From assembly GCA_012517575.1 (NCBI GenBank), contig JAAYUQ010000086.1, positions 1 through 64,000 of the forward strand: a DNA stretch of 64,000 nt, given 5' to 3'. The DNA comes from Bacteroidales bacterium. GTDB lineage: Bacteria; Bacteroidota; Bacteroidia; Bacteroidales; Paludibacteraceae. Position 1 is the first letter of the stretch. Each line of letters starts with the position of its first letter. Positions 45,964-55,042 of this stretch are shown here, piece after piece. The position numbers were made by a program, and so were the translations under genes. Under the pieces are notes generated by a model. It had not been told where the DNA came from and ran no database searches. It saw nothing but the letters and a program-made list of their open reading frames with translations.

Positions 45964-46851
45964 TTATTTTTTAATTTCAAAAGTGAAACTTCCGATTCTG
46001 AATCCATCCACAAAGAAATCGGCACGATAGGTTCCTATTTGAAGAATTTCATCTACTTTCCAATAAATTACGTCACTCAATGTTTCGCCGGCATATTCAA
46101 AATCTTTTTTTGCCGAATAGGCAATGTATCTGTTTTCATAGAGAAAAACGTCATCCGGATTTTTTGTCATTACTTCACCATCAGGTCTGGTCAGGCGTAA
46201 ATAAAGTGTTTTCATACCAGGTGGACAAGTAATGTTTTTCTGAATGGTATAATTAAACTGTAAAGTATTAATTTTTGAATATCTGCTCGTTTTGCGATTT
46301 CTACTATCCAACGTAATCATGCTAAAATCTGAAATATCCAGCATTGAAGCGCGGGTGACTACTTCCGTCAAGTTTTCCTTTTCTTTTGAAAGTTGTTTCA
46401 CCGTTTCGTTGGCAGCTTCATATTTGCGTTTAACTTCCACGTTTTCGACACGCAAAACTTTGTTGGCAGCGCTTAACGAATCGATTTGATGAACGTATTG
46501 TGCCATCACTGTCCGCAAGGTGGCCAATTCCTTTTTCAATTCGGCAATTCGCTTTGCATTGGTTGCTTTGGTGATTCTCAGTTCCTGCAAAAGCTGTTGA
46601 ACTTTTATTTTTTCGTTTTGAAGCAGTTGTACCAGCGAATCATTTCGAATGGTGGAGGAATAAGTATCGTATTCCAATGCCAGGTCGGAATAATCTTTTT
46701 CCAACTGTTCCTTTTCAAAATTCATCATTTCCACAATTTCTGCCATTTCAGCATCTTTCTGCTTGTTCCTTTGTACGAAAAAAATAGTGGTACCGATTAA
46801 CAGTAGAACAACTACCGACAGTAAAATAAGGATCAAATTATTCTTCTTCAT
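45964..46851 (-). CDS. Membrane-anchored coiled-coil protein, unknown function
   Basis: A 295-residue protein I cannot assign to a named family. One N-terminal membrane helix (about 6-27) is followed by a long Glu/Lys-rich coiled coil (about 30-165). A compact C-terminal domain (about 170-295) has beta-strand character with the sequence CPPGMKTLYLRLTRPDG and ends TFEIKK. The orientation suggests a periplasmic rod with a beta-sandwich head. It lies 21 bases upstream of the lutB-like gene and about 55 bases after murF, on the same strand. Confidence 0.75.
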   Translation of the reverse strand: MKKNNLILILLSVVVLLLIGTTIFFVQRNKQKDAEMAEIVEMMNFEKEQLEKDYSDLALEYDTYSSTIRNDSLVQLLQNEKIKVQQLLQELRITKATNAKRIAELKKELATLRTVMAQYVHQIDSLSAANKVLRVENVEVKRKYEAANETVKQLSKEKENLTEVVTRASMLDISDFSMITLDSRNRKTSRYSKINTLQFNYTIQKNITCPPGMKTLYLRLTRPDGEVMTKNPDDVFLYENRYIAYSAKKDFEYAGETLSDVIYWKVDEILQIGTYRADFFVDGFRIGSFTFEIKK

Positions 46852-46905
46852 TCAGATAGAGATAATTAAGTTATTAAATAGTAGAAATTCATTCAATGAA
46901 ATAGC

Positions 46906-48210
46906 TTATAAAAATGGCAAAACTTTTTCCAAATGTATTCCTCTGGAGCCTTTAAGAAGAATATTCTGTCCTTCCAGAGGAGACGATTCCAAATATTTGA
47001 TTAATTCTTCCACATTTTGAAAAGAGAGATAGCTATCATTGACCTTTTGAAACTGGGGACCAACAAGCAAAACATTTTTAAAACCTTTTTGTTGAAGAAG
47101 TCGAATAATATTCCGATGTTCTTCTTCACTTTGTTCACCCAGTTCGAGCATATCGCCAATGATCAATGCTTTTGGTTCGCCTTCCATTTGTGCAAAGTTC
47201 TGTATGGCGGCACTCATGCTTGAAGGATTGGCATTGTAGGCATCGACAATCAGTTTGTTTTTTTGCGTTACTGTCAGTTGCGACCTGTTATTCTGTGGAT
47301 TATAATTTTCAATGCCTCGTTGTATGGCGCTGTTTTCTACGCCAAAGAAAAAACCTACAGCTACCGCCGCCAAAATATTTTCGGCATTGTAAGAGCCAAT
47401 CAATCGGGTTTCTATCATAAAACTGCCCTCAGGTGTATGACATTTCATTTTCAGGAAAACAGAATTTTCCAAAATTTCGCCCGAAATCGCAGCCGGCTCT
47501 CTACCGGGTACGTTCAAACCATATTCAACAATTCTCTCGTTTGTTGAGAACCCGGCATTTGCAGCCATTTCACGAAGAAAATTATTGTTTTTGTCAATAA
47601 AAATATTTTTCCCATGCCGAAAAACATAGTTGTACAATTCGCCTTTAGTGCGCATGACGCCTTCAAAGGAGCCAAAACCTTCCAGGTGCGCTTTCCCGAC
47701 ATTCGTAATCAGTCCATAATCCGGAGCGGCAATTTGGCATAATTGATCAATCTCACCGGGATGATTCGCTCCCATTTCAATTATTGCCAGCTGATGTTCA
47801 GGTAGCAATTGCAATAAAGTCAACGGCACGCCGATATGATTGTTCAGATTTCCTTGCGTGGAAAGAACTTTAAACTTTTCTTTCAACACTGCGGTAATAA
47901 GCTCTTTTGTTGTGGTTTTTCCGTTGGTGCCGGTAATGCCCAAAACAGGAATATTCGTTTGTTTACGGTGAAAATGGGCCAGTTGCTGCAGGGTTTCCAA
48001 TACATTGTCCACCAGAATAAAGCGATCATCAAGAGCAAATTCCTTTTCGTCCACCACCGCAAAAGCGCAACCTTTTTCCAACGCTGAAAGAGCAAAGGCA
48101 TTGGCATTAAAATTTTCTCCTTTCAATGCAAAGAAAATAGAATTTGCAGGGCAATTTCTGCTATCGGTAGTGATAATCGGGTGTTGAAGAAATATATTGT
48201 ATAATTGCAT
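46906..48210 (-). CDS. murF: UDP-MurNAc-tripeptide--D-Ala-D-Ala ligase
   Basis: A 434-residue Mur ligase that adds D-Ala-D-Ala to the UDP-MurNAc tripeptide in peptidoglycan synthesis. The ATP-binding motif GTNGKTTT is at 94-101, with NHIGVPLTLL and IEMGANHPGEI following and the C-terminal domain beginning near NPQNNRSQL. Length is normal. It is separate from the main mur/fts (dcw) cluster, which is not uncommon in this phylum. Confidence 0.95.
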   Translation of the reverse strand: MQLYNIFLQHPIITTDSRNCPANSIFFALKGENFNANAFALSALEKGCAFAVVDEKEFALDDRFILVDNVLETLQQLAHFHRKQTNIPVLGITGTNGKTTTKELITAVLKEKFKVLSTQGNLNNHIGVPLTLLQLLPEHQLAIIEMGANHPGEIDQLCQIAAPDYGLITNVGKAHLEGFGSFEGVMRTKGELYNYVFRHGKNIFIDKNNNFLREMAANAGFSTNERIVEYGLNVPGREPAAISGEILENSVFLKMKCHTPEGSFMIETRLIGSYNAENILAAVAVGFFFGVENSAIQRGIENYNPQNNRSQLTVTQKNKLIVDAYNANPSSMSAAIQNFAQMEGEPKALIIGDMLELGEQSEEEHRNIIRLLQQKGFKNVLLVGPQFQKVNDSYLSFQNVEELIKYLESSPLEGQNILLKGSRGIHLEKVLPFL

Positions 48211-48294
48211 GGAGCAAATAAAGAATTTTACACTAATTCATTACAAAAATAGTGATAATCCTCTGAATGAAAGGAAACATTCAAATCATTTTAA

Positions 48295-48328
48295 CAAAAA
48301 AAGCCTAACTCATTGATTGAGTTAAGCC
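48295..48328 (-). terminator. Terminator of the first PorT-like barrel gene
   Basis: On the minus strand an 11-bp stem (48328-48318 with 48312-48302), with two G-U wobbles and a five-base loop, is followed by a T-run (plus-strand A-run 48295-48302). Confidence 0.65.
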
Positions 48329-48364
48329 TTTTTATAGAATGAAGCTAAATTTTCCTCTCGCAAC

Positions 48365-48997
48365 TTAGAGATCAAATCCAATTGAAGCTTTGAATTCGTC
48401 ACGAGTCAAAGTGTAATTTTCGCTGTTGTTGGTATCCAGCAATCCCCAGTCGTAACCCAGTCGGAGTTGGACACCCTGTACTTTTATACCAGCGCCGACA
48501 CCCATTTGCAGATCAAAACGCGACTGCGGACTGTTGCCTTCGTCGTCAGTTTTGTAATAATCTATTGTTGTTTCCAACGTGCCTAAACCGCTGGTAACTT
48601 TTCCTGTCGATTTTTTGCTGATACCGATATTGAAACTTGGTCCGCCGAAAATAAACACGCCAACCTTATCACCCGCAGGAATGGTAAATGCCAACCGAAC
48701 CGGAATATCTATCGAATGGAATTGGGTAGATATTTTTGTATCAACAAGCGAACTTTCGTAGGTTTTTGAACTGGTGAGAAAATTGTAGAATAATCCATAC
48801 TGTAAACTTAGTGGCCCTTGAATTTGCAATTCGGCTGTCGGACCCACATGAAAACCGTTCAATGTGTTGAGCGTATCGCCTTCTCCTACAAAAGTTGAGG
48901 AATTGCCGTAGCCGGCTTCCAATCCAAAAGTCTGCGCATTAAGTGAAAAAGCCGTAAACAAAATGGCTGTAGTAACAAAAATCTTAACTTTTTTCAT
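48365..48997 (-). CDS. PorT-like outer-membrane beta-barrel protein A
   Basis: A 210-residue protein with signal peptide (MKKVKIFVTTAILFTAFSLNAQ) and an eight-stranded OMP_b-brl_2-type barrel with IDIPVRLAF, GVFIFGGPSFNIG and VQLRLGYDWGLLD. Its role is unknown; such small barrels are abundant in Bacteroidota. A related gene lies immediately upstream (49140-49802), so the two look like an old tandem duplication. Confidence 0.85.
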   Translation of the reverse strand: MKKVKIFVTTAILFTAFSLNAQTFGLEAGYGNSSTFVGEGDTLNTLNGFHVGPTAELQIQGPLSLQYGLFYNFLTSSKTYESSLVDTKISTQFHSIDIPVRLAFTIPAGDKVGVFIFGGPSFNIGISKKSTGKVTSGLGTLETTIDYYKTDDEGNSPQSRFDLQMGVGAGIKVQGVQLRLGYDWGLLDTNNSENYTLTRDEFKASIGFDL

Positions 48998-49139
48998 ACT
49001 TTTTGATTTTAAGTTGATTACTTAAATTTTAGTTGAACACCTAAAAACAAAAAATATGCCAATGGGTAAAAAGGATGTTTTTACAAGAGAGGAAACCGAT
49101 TTTAAATTTAGACTAATGTGTTTATAAACAGAAAATTAA

Positions 49140-49802
49140 TTAAAACTCGTAACCAAAAGAAACAAACCAGCCACTTTGATGAAGGCTTTCGGTTTTGGAT
49201 TTGTACAAATCTAAAATTCCAAAATCGTAACCACTCTTCAAACTATATTTTCGCCACTGAATGCCACCTCCCGCTCCGAGTTGGAGGTTCAGTCTTCTTA
49301 ATACATTATCGTTATACAATTCGGAATGTGTGGTGTCCTGAGGAATGGTAACATGTTGAAATTCCTGAACAAGTTGGGTGAGTTCAGTTGTTAATGTCGA
49401 AACAGTTTTTTGGGGCTGATATAATCCGATGTTAAAATTTGGTCCGGCGTAGGCAAACAATTTGACCTTTTTTATGGTCAAGGTGTAGTTAAGTCTGACC
49501 GGAATATCAACAGCGTGAGAATAAGTGGTATAGCGCACGTACGTGTCATGTGGAAAAAGTTGTTCTTTAAAAGAATAGAGAAACGAATAATAACCGCCCA
49601 CAGAATAGCTGAAATTGTTTTTCAAAGCGAAGTCGGCTGATACTCCAACTTGTGCACCATCAAAATAAGTGGCACTAAGGCCTGAGCCACTGCGCAACTG
49701 ATTCAAATAACCGGCTTCAATTCTGTATGTCTGAGCAGAAAGAGGAAGATAAAACAATATTATACCGGAAAGAAAAAATACGAATTTTAGAGACTTTTTC
49801 AT
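49140..49802 (-). CDS. PorT-like outer-membrane beta-barrel protein B
   Basis: A 220-residue homologue of the next gene: signal peptide (MKKSLKFVFFLSGIILFYLPLS), VDIPVRLNYTLTIKKVKLF, AYAGPNFNIG, and GYDFGILDLYKS near the end. The barrel terminates in F. Start 49802 is used because the longer ATG (49835) overlaps a TATCTTTG box on the minus strand (49840-49833). Function unknown. Confidence 0.85.
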   Translation of the reverse strand: MKKSLKFVFFLSGIILFYLPLSAQTYRIEAGYLNQLRSGSGLSATYFDGAQVGVSADFALKNNFSYSVGGYYSFLYSFKEQLFPHDTYVRYTTYSHAVDIPVRLNYTLTIKKVKLFAYAGPNFNIGLYQPQKTVSTLTTELTQLVQEFQHVTIPQDTTHSELYNDNVLRRLNLQLGAGGGIQWRKYSLKSGYDFGILDLYKSKTESLHQSGWFVSFGYEF

Positions 49803-49923
49803 GAACGTGCAATTGTAAAAAGTTTTCTGCGGCAAAGATAAGTTTTTTTATTTTAAAGAGAAGCAAGCCGTAAAGTGAAAACAACTGAAGTTATGCTTTA
49901 TCTTGTTAACGTTATTTTCTATA

Positions 49924-51042
49924 TTATTTTCGAGGATGGTTGATTTCAACTTTTTTGGTTTTTTCCATAATTTTATTTCTTTGTTCGACGGCATCCACCA
50001 CATTTTCTGCCAGTTGTCGGAAAGAAATCGATAAAATGCTGTCTTCTTCCGTTGCTATGGGTTTCCCGGCATCGCCCGATTCCCGAATGCTTTGAACGAT
50101 GGGTATTTGTCCCAGTAAAGGTATGTTGAATTCTTCAGCCAGTCGTTTTCCTCCTTCTTTCCCAAAGATATAATATTTATTTTCAGGGAGTTCAGCTGGC
50201 GTGAACCATGCCATATTTTCCACCAAACCGAGTACCGGTACGTTTACTTTTTCATTGGTAAACATATTAATGCCTTTTCTGGCATCGGCCAGCGCTACGT
50301 CTTGGGGCGTAGTTACCACAATAGCTCCAGTAATACCCATTGTTTGTACCAGTGTGAGGTGAATGTCACCTGTTCCGGGTGGCAAATCCATAATAAAATA
50401 ATCCAACTCGTCCCAATGTGCGTCGGTGATCAGTTGTTTGAGTGCATTGCTTGCCATTGAACCACGCCACACCAATGCATTGTCGGGATCGACAAAAAAT
50501 CCGATAGACAAAAGTTTGATACCGTATTTTTCGATAGGGAGAATAAGTTCTCGTCCATCTATTTCCTCCATATAAGGTCGAGCATCTTCCAGTCCAAACA
50601 TTTTGGGAATAGAAGGACCGTGAATATCGGCATCGAGAAGTCCAACTTTATATCCAAGCGAAGCAAGTGCAACGGCGAGATTTGCAGCAATGGTTGATTT
50701 TCCTACACCGCCTTTGCCCGAAAAAACAGCGATAATATTTTTTACGCCGGGAAGAATGGAATTTTCTTTTGCTGCCGGAATTTCTTTTTTATAAACGGCC
50801 GTTATGTTGCCTTTTATGTCCACTTCTTTTCCCACATAAGTCAATACGGCCTGCTCGGCTGCCTTAATAAGAGATTTGATGAATGGATCGTTGGGTTTTT
50901 CAAAAATCAGGGAAAAGCTCACTTTGTTTCCTTCGATGCGGATATTGTCTTGCACCATACCTAAAGATACGATATCCTGACCCTTGCCGGGATAACGCAC
51001 ATGTGAAAGAGCTTCAAGAATTAAATTTGGATAAAGAGTCAT
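49924..51042 (-). CDS. mrp: Mrp/ApbC-type Fe-S carrier ATPase
   Basis: A 372-residue P-loop NTPase with an N-terminal MIP18/DUF59 domain (about 1-90) and a deviant Walker A SGKGGVGKST at 108-117, then DADIHGPSIPKMFG. It should bind and deliver Fe-S clusters. The CxxC that carries the cluster in E. coli Mrp/ApbC (after VENM) is absent: the segment reads VENMAWFTPAELPENKYYIF. It is last in the operon holB-ricT-gldH-trmB-mrp, 21 bases after trmB. Confidence 0.92.
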   Translation of the reverse strand: MTLYPNLILEALSHVRYPGKGQDIVSLGMVQDNIRIEGNKVSFSLIFEKPNDPFIKSLIKAAEQAVLTYVGKEVDIKGNITAVYKKEIPAAKENSILPGVKNIIAVFSGKGGVGKSTIAANLAVALASLGYKVGLLDADIHGPSIPKMFGLEDARPYMEEIDGRELILPIEKYGIKLLSIGFFVDPDNALVWRGSMASNALKQLITDAHWDELDYFIMDLPPGTGDIHLTLVQTMGITGAIVVTTPQDVALADARKGINMFTNEKVNVPVLGLVENMAWFTPAELPENKYYIFGKEGGKRLAEEFNIPLLGQIPIVQSIRESGDAGKPIATEEDSILSISFRQLAENVVDAVEQRNKIMEKTKKVEINHPRK

Positions 51043-51063
51043 TATTTTTTAAATTCTAATGTT

Positions 51064-51825
51064 TTAAATTTTGGTTGTTTGATATTTTGGCCTTCTTCCA
51101 AAACTTTTGTATTGGTCGTGTTCGATTTCCAGGTCAGGTTCAAGAATTTCAGCTTTTTTTTGAAGCTTGAATTCGATATATTTAATGGCAATGCCTCTTT
51201 CGAGCCACTGTTGTTCATAAAAAGTTTTGATGTCGAGTATAGGATTATTGTAAACAACGTGATACAAATTGTCGGTTGAAAATTCCACAGGGAATTGGTT
51301 CAGTTTTGCAAGCTCCTTTGTATAGGTAAACAAAAAATTACTGTCGGTTTTCAAATGAATCAGTGCATTCTCTACAGTGAAACGGCTATAGAGTTTCAGA
51401 AATCCAGACGAAGTAAGTCTTTTGGACACTTTCTTCATCTGTGGGTCGGGAAAAGTCAACCAGATTTCGCTGACTTCATTTTCGTCAAAAAAGTAATGAA
51501 TCATTTCGATGCGGGTGCGCAGAAAGGCTACATTTGGAATTTTCTTTTCAAACGAATATTTGGCTCCCGTCCACATGCGAGCTCCCTTAATGTCCACGCC
51601 GATAAAATTTTTTTTCGGAAAAATTTCAGCCATGCCGACTGTATATTCTCCTTTTCCACAGCCCAACTCGAGAACAATGGGATTTGAATTGCCAAAAAAA
51701 CTTTTATTCCATTTTCCTTTCATTTCGAAATTTGGATGTTCGTTCACCACTATTTGAGCAGGAAACTGAAAAACATGGGGAAAAGTTTCCATCTCGGCAA
51801 ATTTTGCCAGCTTGTTTTTACTCAC
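51064..51825 (-). CDS. trmB: tRNA (guanine-46-N7)-methyltransferase
   Basis: A 253-residue SAM-dependent methyltransferase that makes m7G46 in tRNA. The SAM motif is [11 protein letters not shown] (53-62 region), and the catalytic signature [18 protein letters not shown] follows. The C-terminal tail is longer than in E. coli TrmB and basic. It starts 17 bases after gldH. Confidence 0.93.
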   Translation of the reverse strand: MSKNKLAKFAEMETFPHVFQFPAQIVVNEHPNFEMKGKWNKSFFGNSNPIVLELGCGKGEYTVGMAEIFPKKNFIGVDIKGARMWTGAKYSFEKKIPNVAFLRTRIEMIHYFFDENEVSEIWLTFPDPQMKKVSKRLTSSGFLKLYSRFTVENALIHLKTDSNFLFTYTKELAKLNQFPVEFSTDNLYHVVYNNPILDIKTFYEQQWLERGIAIKYIEFKLQKKAEILEPDLEIEHDQYKSFGRRPKYQTTKI

Positions 51826-51842
51826 GGTTCAAAAAGTTCGTT

Positions 51843-52313
51843 TTACTTTATTTTCTCAACTTTAATACCCACATCGTTAATACCTGACAAGATCGAATCG
51901 CGCATGCCCTGAATAATTTCGTAACGATAAGTTCCGGCATGTGGAAAACTAATTTTCTGAAGGTAAAGAACCGGCATTTCATAAACAGAACCAACTCCCG
52001 AGCCGAGCCATTTTCCCCGATGATCGGCCAGATAACATTCAATAGTGTCTTTTGTTACCGAGTCGTTCACGGGTGAGGACTGACGTAGAAAAAACCAGAG
52101 ATTTTGATAAGGATACTCTCCTCTATGACGGATATTGATATAAACATTATACAGTGAGGCCGTATCAGAAATGGGAATGTCGAAGGTCAACACCGAATCT
52201 TTGTTCCATCCATTCGTAGGGAGTGTTCGATACTGTAAATAGACATCCTTTTGAATGCAGGAAACCATCAGACAGGTTATAGAAAAAAGCAAAACAAATT
52301 TATTTCTTGTCAT
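51843..52313 (-). CDS. gldH: Gliding-motility/type IX secretion lipoprotein GldH
   Basis: A 156-residue lipoprotein with signal and lipobox (LMVSC), followed by a GldH domain containing LTFDIPISDTASLYNVYINIRH. GldH was found in Flavobacterium gliding mutants and is linked to the type IX secretion machinery; in Bacteroidales it is kept even in non-gliding species. The ATG at 52313 gives the lipoprotein signal and overlaps the ricT stop by 14 bases. The longer frame up to 52496 adds lysine-rich sequence that is simply the ricT tail in another frame. Confidence 0.88.
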   Translation of the reverse strand: MTRNKFVLLFSITCLMVSCIQKDVYLQYRTLPTNGWNKDSVLTFDIPISDTASLYNVYINIRHRGEYPYQNLWFFLRQSSPVNDSVTKDTIECYLADHRGKWLGSGVGSVYEMPVLYLQKISFPHAGTYRYEIIQGMRDSILSGINDVGIKVEKIK

Positions 52314-53523
52314 TATCGTTGTTTTCTTTGTTTTGTTCATTTTTTTTAATCGGTTTTGCAATTCTATGCTCGGAAGCCGGCTGTCCATTTGTATTGGAAA
52401 AATTTTTTTGTTTTTTGTTTTTATTTTTGAAGCGTGAATTTTTTCGTTTTCGGTCGTCAAAACGGGTAACGCTTTCCTGTCCCACAACATTTTCAAAATC
52501 TTGTACTACAGGCTGTTGGGATGTACTTTCCGAAATATCTTCCAACTTTTCAGGTTTTATGCCTTTTTTGTTCATAGCAATCACTTCTTTGGCTCTTTTT
52601 ACCGAAATGGTTATGATGTTAGCGCCGAAATTTTGTGCAGTGGAATAGGATATTTGCCCTTTGAAAACGTCTGTTTTGAAATGATAATAAGTATTGTCGA
52701 ACGTTTCCAGTTGAATTTCTTTGGATGGAAATTCTTTCATGGCTTCCTGATAGGTATCCAGTTCATAGTTCATACAGCATTTCAGCTTGCTACATTGACC
52801 GGCCAATTTCTGTGGATTGAGGGAAATGTCCTGACAGCGAGCCGAACTGGTGGCAACAGAATTGAAACAGGTCATCCACGAAGCACAACACAATTCTCTG
52901 CCACAAGGGCCAATTCCTCCAATACGTCCTGCTTCCTGACGTGCACCTATCTGTTTCATTTCAATGCGCACGTGAAAAGTTTCTGCAAAAACCTTTATCA
53001 GTTCTCTGAAATCTACCCGTTCTTCGGCAATGTAGTAAAAAATGGCTTTATTTCCATCTCCCTGAAATTCCACATCTCCGATTTTCATTTTCAGATTCAT
53101 TCTTTCGGCTATTTGTCTGGCCTGAATCATGGTGGCGTGTTCCTTGTTCTTGGCTTCCTGATATTTTTGCAGGTCGGTATCTTTGGCTTTGCGGTAAATT
53201 CGTCTGATTTCCATTTTTTCAGGATGCAAATTGTTTTTTTTCATTTGCAGCAATACAAGTTTGCCTACCAGCGTAACTTCACCTATGTCGTGCCCGGGTG
53301 AGGATTCTACTGCTACCATGTCTCCTTTTTCGAGAGGTATGTTGGTGCTGTTGAGATAATAACCTTTCCGTGTATTTTTAAACTGCACCTCCACAAAATC
53401 GGTTTCTTTCTGGGTCTCGGGCAAATCGGCCATCCAGTCGTGAACGCTAAGTTTAAGGTTGCCACATCGGTTACAGCTTTTCTTTTTTATTTGGTAACCA
53501 CCTATATCTAATCGATAATCCAT
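52300..53523 (-). CDS. ricT: PSP1/RicT-family protein
   Basis: A 407-residue PSP1 C-terminal-domain protein related to B. subtilis RicT (YaaT), which forms an Fe-S-containing complex affecting RNase Y and competence. Cys clusters CGRELCC (C207, C212, C213) and CSKLKCC (C244, C249, C250) are likely cluster ligands. The C-terminal 70 or so residues are low-complexity Lys/Asn/Glu. It sits between holB and gldH, an order typical of Bacteroidota. Start ATG 53523 matches family starts (MDYRLDIGG). Confidence 0.88.
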   Translation of the reverse strand: MDYRLDIGGYQIKKKSCNRCGNLKLSVHDWMADLPETQKETDFVEVQFKNTRKGYYLNSTNIPLEKGDMVAVESSPGHDIGEVTLVGKLVLLQMKKNNLHPEKMEIRRIYRKAKDTDLQKYQEAKNKEHATMIQARQIAERMNLKMKIGDVEFQGDGNKAIFYYIAEERVDFRELIKVFAETFHVRIEMKQIGARQEAGRIGGIGPCGRELCCASWMTCFNSVATSSARCQDISLNPQKLAGQCSKLKCCMNYELDTYQEAMKEFPSKEIQLETFDNTYYHFKTDVFKGQISYSTAQNFGANIITISVKRAKEVIAMNKKGIKPEKLEDISESTSQQPVVQDFENVVGQESVTRFDDRKRKNSRFKNKNKKQKNFSNTNGQPASEHRIAKPIKKNEQNKENNDNDKK

Positions 53524-53627
53524 AATTTTTGAATGCTGGTATTTAATTTTGCGGAAGATCAAAAAGAACACGTAGATTCTTTAAGCTCAGAAAGCGCTTG
53601 AATGGTTTTCCGCCTATTCATAAATTT

Positions 53628-54779
53628 TTATTTTTTCAGTAGTTTTGTGATTTTTAGCGCCAAATCAAAAAAAACCATTTTTGAATTGACATTCTGTTCG
53701 ATGTGTCGTTCTGCCAACGAAAAATCATTCATCATGTCTTCGGCATTGGTTTCGTTGATGAACGGAGCAAATCCCACAGAAAATTCTTTTTCAAACGAAG
53801 TCATAAAGTTCAGTTCAGGTTGATGCAGGTTGAAAATAAAATTTTCACGAATCATGCGTTGTGCATAATTCAGAAATTTTTTTTGTCCTTCTCTTCCCAC
53901 TGTTGCAGCAGCCATGTCCTCCGACCATTGTCGGATTTTTTTCAATGATGCATAATCGCCTTTGTTGCCAACTACCCATGCTAAACGCATAATATTTACA
54001 AAATGTTCAAAATTTTCCCTATTTACGTTATGCTCATCCATCAATGCCAAAGCTTTCAGAAAACTCCCTTCGGAAATTTGAGCAGCGTTGGCCGCTTCAT
54101 TTTCAGAAATCTGGCAACGATTAACCAATGCTTCTGCAATTTCTTCATTGCTTAAGCGAGGAATTTTTACTTGCTGACAACGAGATAAAATGGTGGAGAT
54201 AATTTCTTCGGGCGAATTTGAAACCAGCAGAAAAACTGTGTTTTCAGGAGGTTCTTCCAATATCTTCAGAAGCTTATTGGCACATTGGTCGTTCATCTTT
54301 TCGGGCAACCAAATAAGCATAATTTTGTATTTAGACTCATAAGTCATCAAGTTCACTTTCCGAATTATTTCGTCTCCCTCACTGGTATATATCATTCCCT
54401 GTTTGGCTTCACCTGAAATTTTTCGATACCAGTCGGTTTGGCTGAAATAGGTATGTTCTAAAAACATTTGTCGAAAACTGCCAACAAAATCATCACAAAC
54501 CAGCAATTTTTTTTTCTCCGATTTGATAATTGGAAACACAAAATGCAAGTCGGGATGTGCCAGTTTACTGAATTGAATACAAGAAGGACATTTTCCACAC
54601 GAATCATTTTCGAGAGGATGCTCGCAACAGATGTATTGAGCGTAAGACAATGCCAACTGGAGCTTCCCAATTCCTTCTGGCCCATAGAAAAGTTGGGCAT
54701 GAGGAATTTTCTGTTCCTTCACTGAGCGAATCAATCGCTTTTTTACTTCTTCTTGTCCTATAACTTGAGAAAACAGCAT
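53628..54779 (-). CDS. holB: DNA polymerase III delta-prime subunit
   Basis: A 383-residue clamp-loader subunit. The nucleotide-binding loop is GPEGIGKL (33-40) and the zinc module follows (C52, C61, C64, C67 in CEHPLENDSCGKCPSC). It has the sensor-type arginine region LSRCQQVKIPRLS, as in delta-prime/tau/gamma proteins. It is too short for DnaX and lacks the tau tail. First gene of the five-gene operon with ricT, gldH, trmB and mrp. A TAAATTTG box on the minus strand lies at 54820-54813. Confidence 0.9.
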   Translation of the reverse strand: MLFSQVIGQEEVKKRLIRSVKEQKIPHAQLFYGPEGIGKLQLALSYAQYICCEHPLENDSCGKCPSCIQFSKLAHPDLHFVFPIIKSEKKKLLVCDDFVGSFRQMFLEHTYFSQTDWYRKISGEAKQGMIYTSEGDEIIRKVNLMTYESKYKIMLIWLPEKMNDQCANKLLKILEEPPENTVFLLVSNSPEEIISTILSRCQQVKIPRLSNEEIAEALVNRCQISENEAANAAQISEGSFLKALALMDEHNVNRENFEHFVNIMRLAWVVGNKGDYASLKKIRQWSEDMAAATVGREGQKKFLNYAQRMIRENFIFNLHQPELNFMTSFEKEFSVGFAPFINETNAEDMMNDFSLAERHIEQNVNSKMVFFDLALKITKLLKK

Positions 54780-55042
54780 AGCTTACCGAAAAAATTATTC
54801 TCTATATTCATGCAAATTTACAAGATAATTTTGAAATTTTAATCCGACAGACAAAATTTGGTTTTTTCTGACTGAAAACATGAAATTTCGAAAAAGAATT
54901 TTTTTGAAATACAGGGGAAGTAATTCGGATATAAGAATCTTTTACAATTATTTGTTATACAGTATATAATGATTTATACAAAAGGAATTTTAAAAATTTA
55001 ATGCAAAAAAAATTGTAATTTTGCAGAAAAAAAGAGAACTAT

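Noticed and set aside
52314-52496. Longer GldH start adding 61 residues
   Set aside because: The extra sequence is the low-complexity ricT tail in another frame; the lipoprotein signal begins at 52313.
52501-53301. 266-codon plus-strand frame opposite ricT
   Set aside because: Antisense to ricT with Phe/Ile/His-rich translation typical of reverse-strand shadows.
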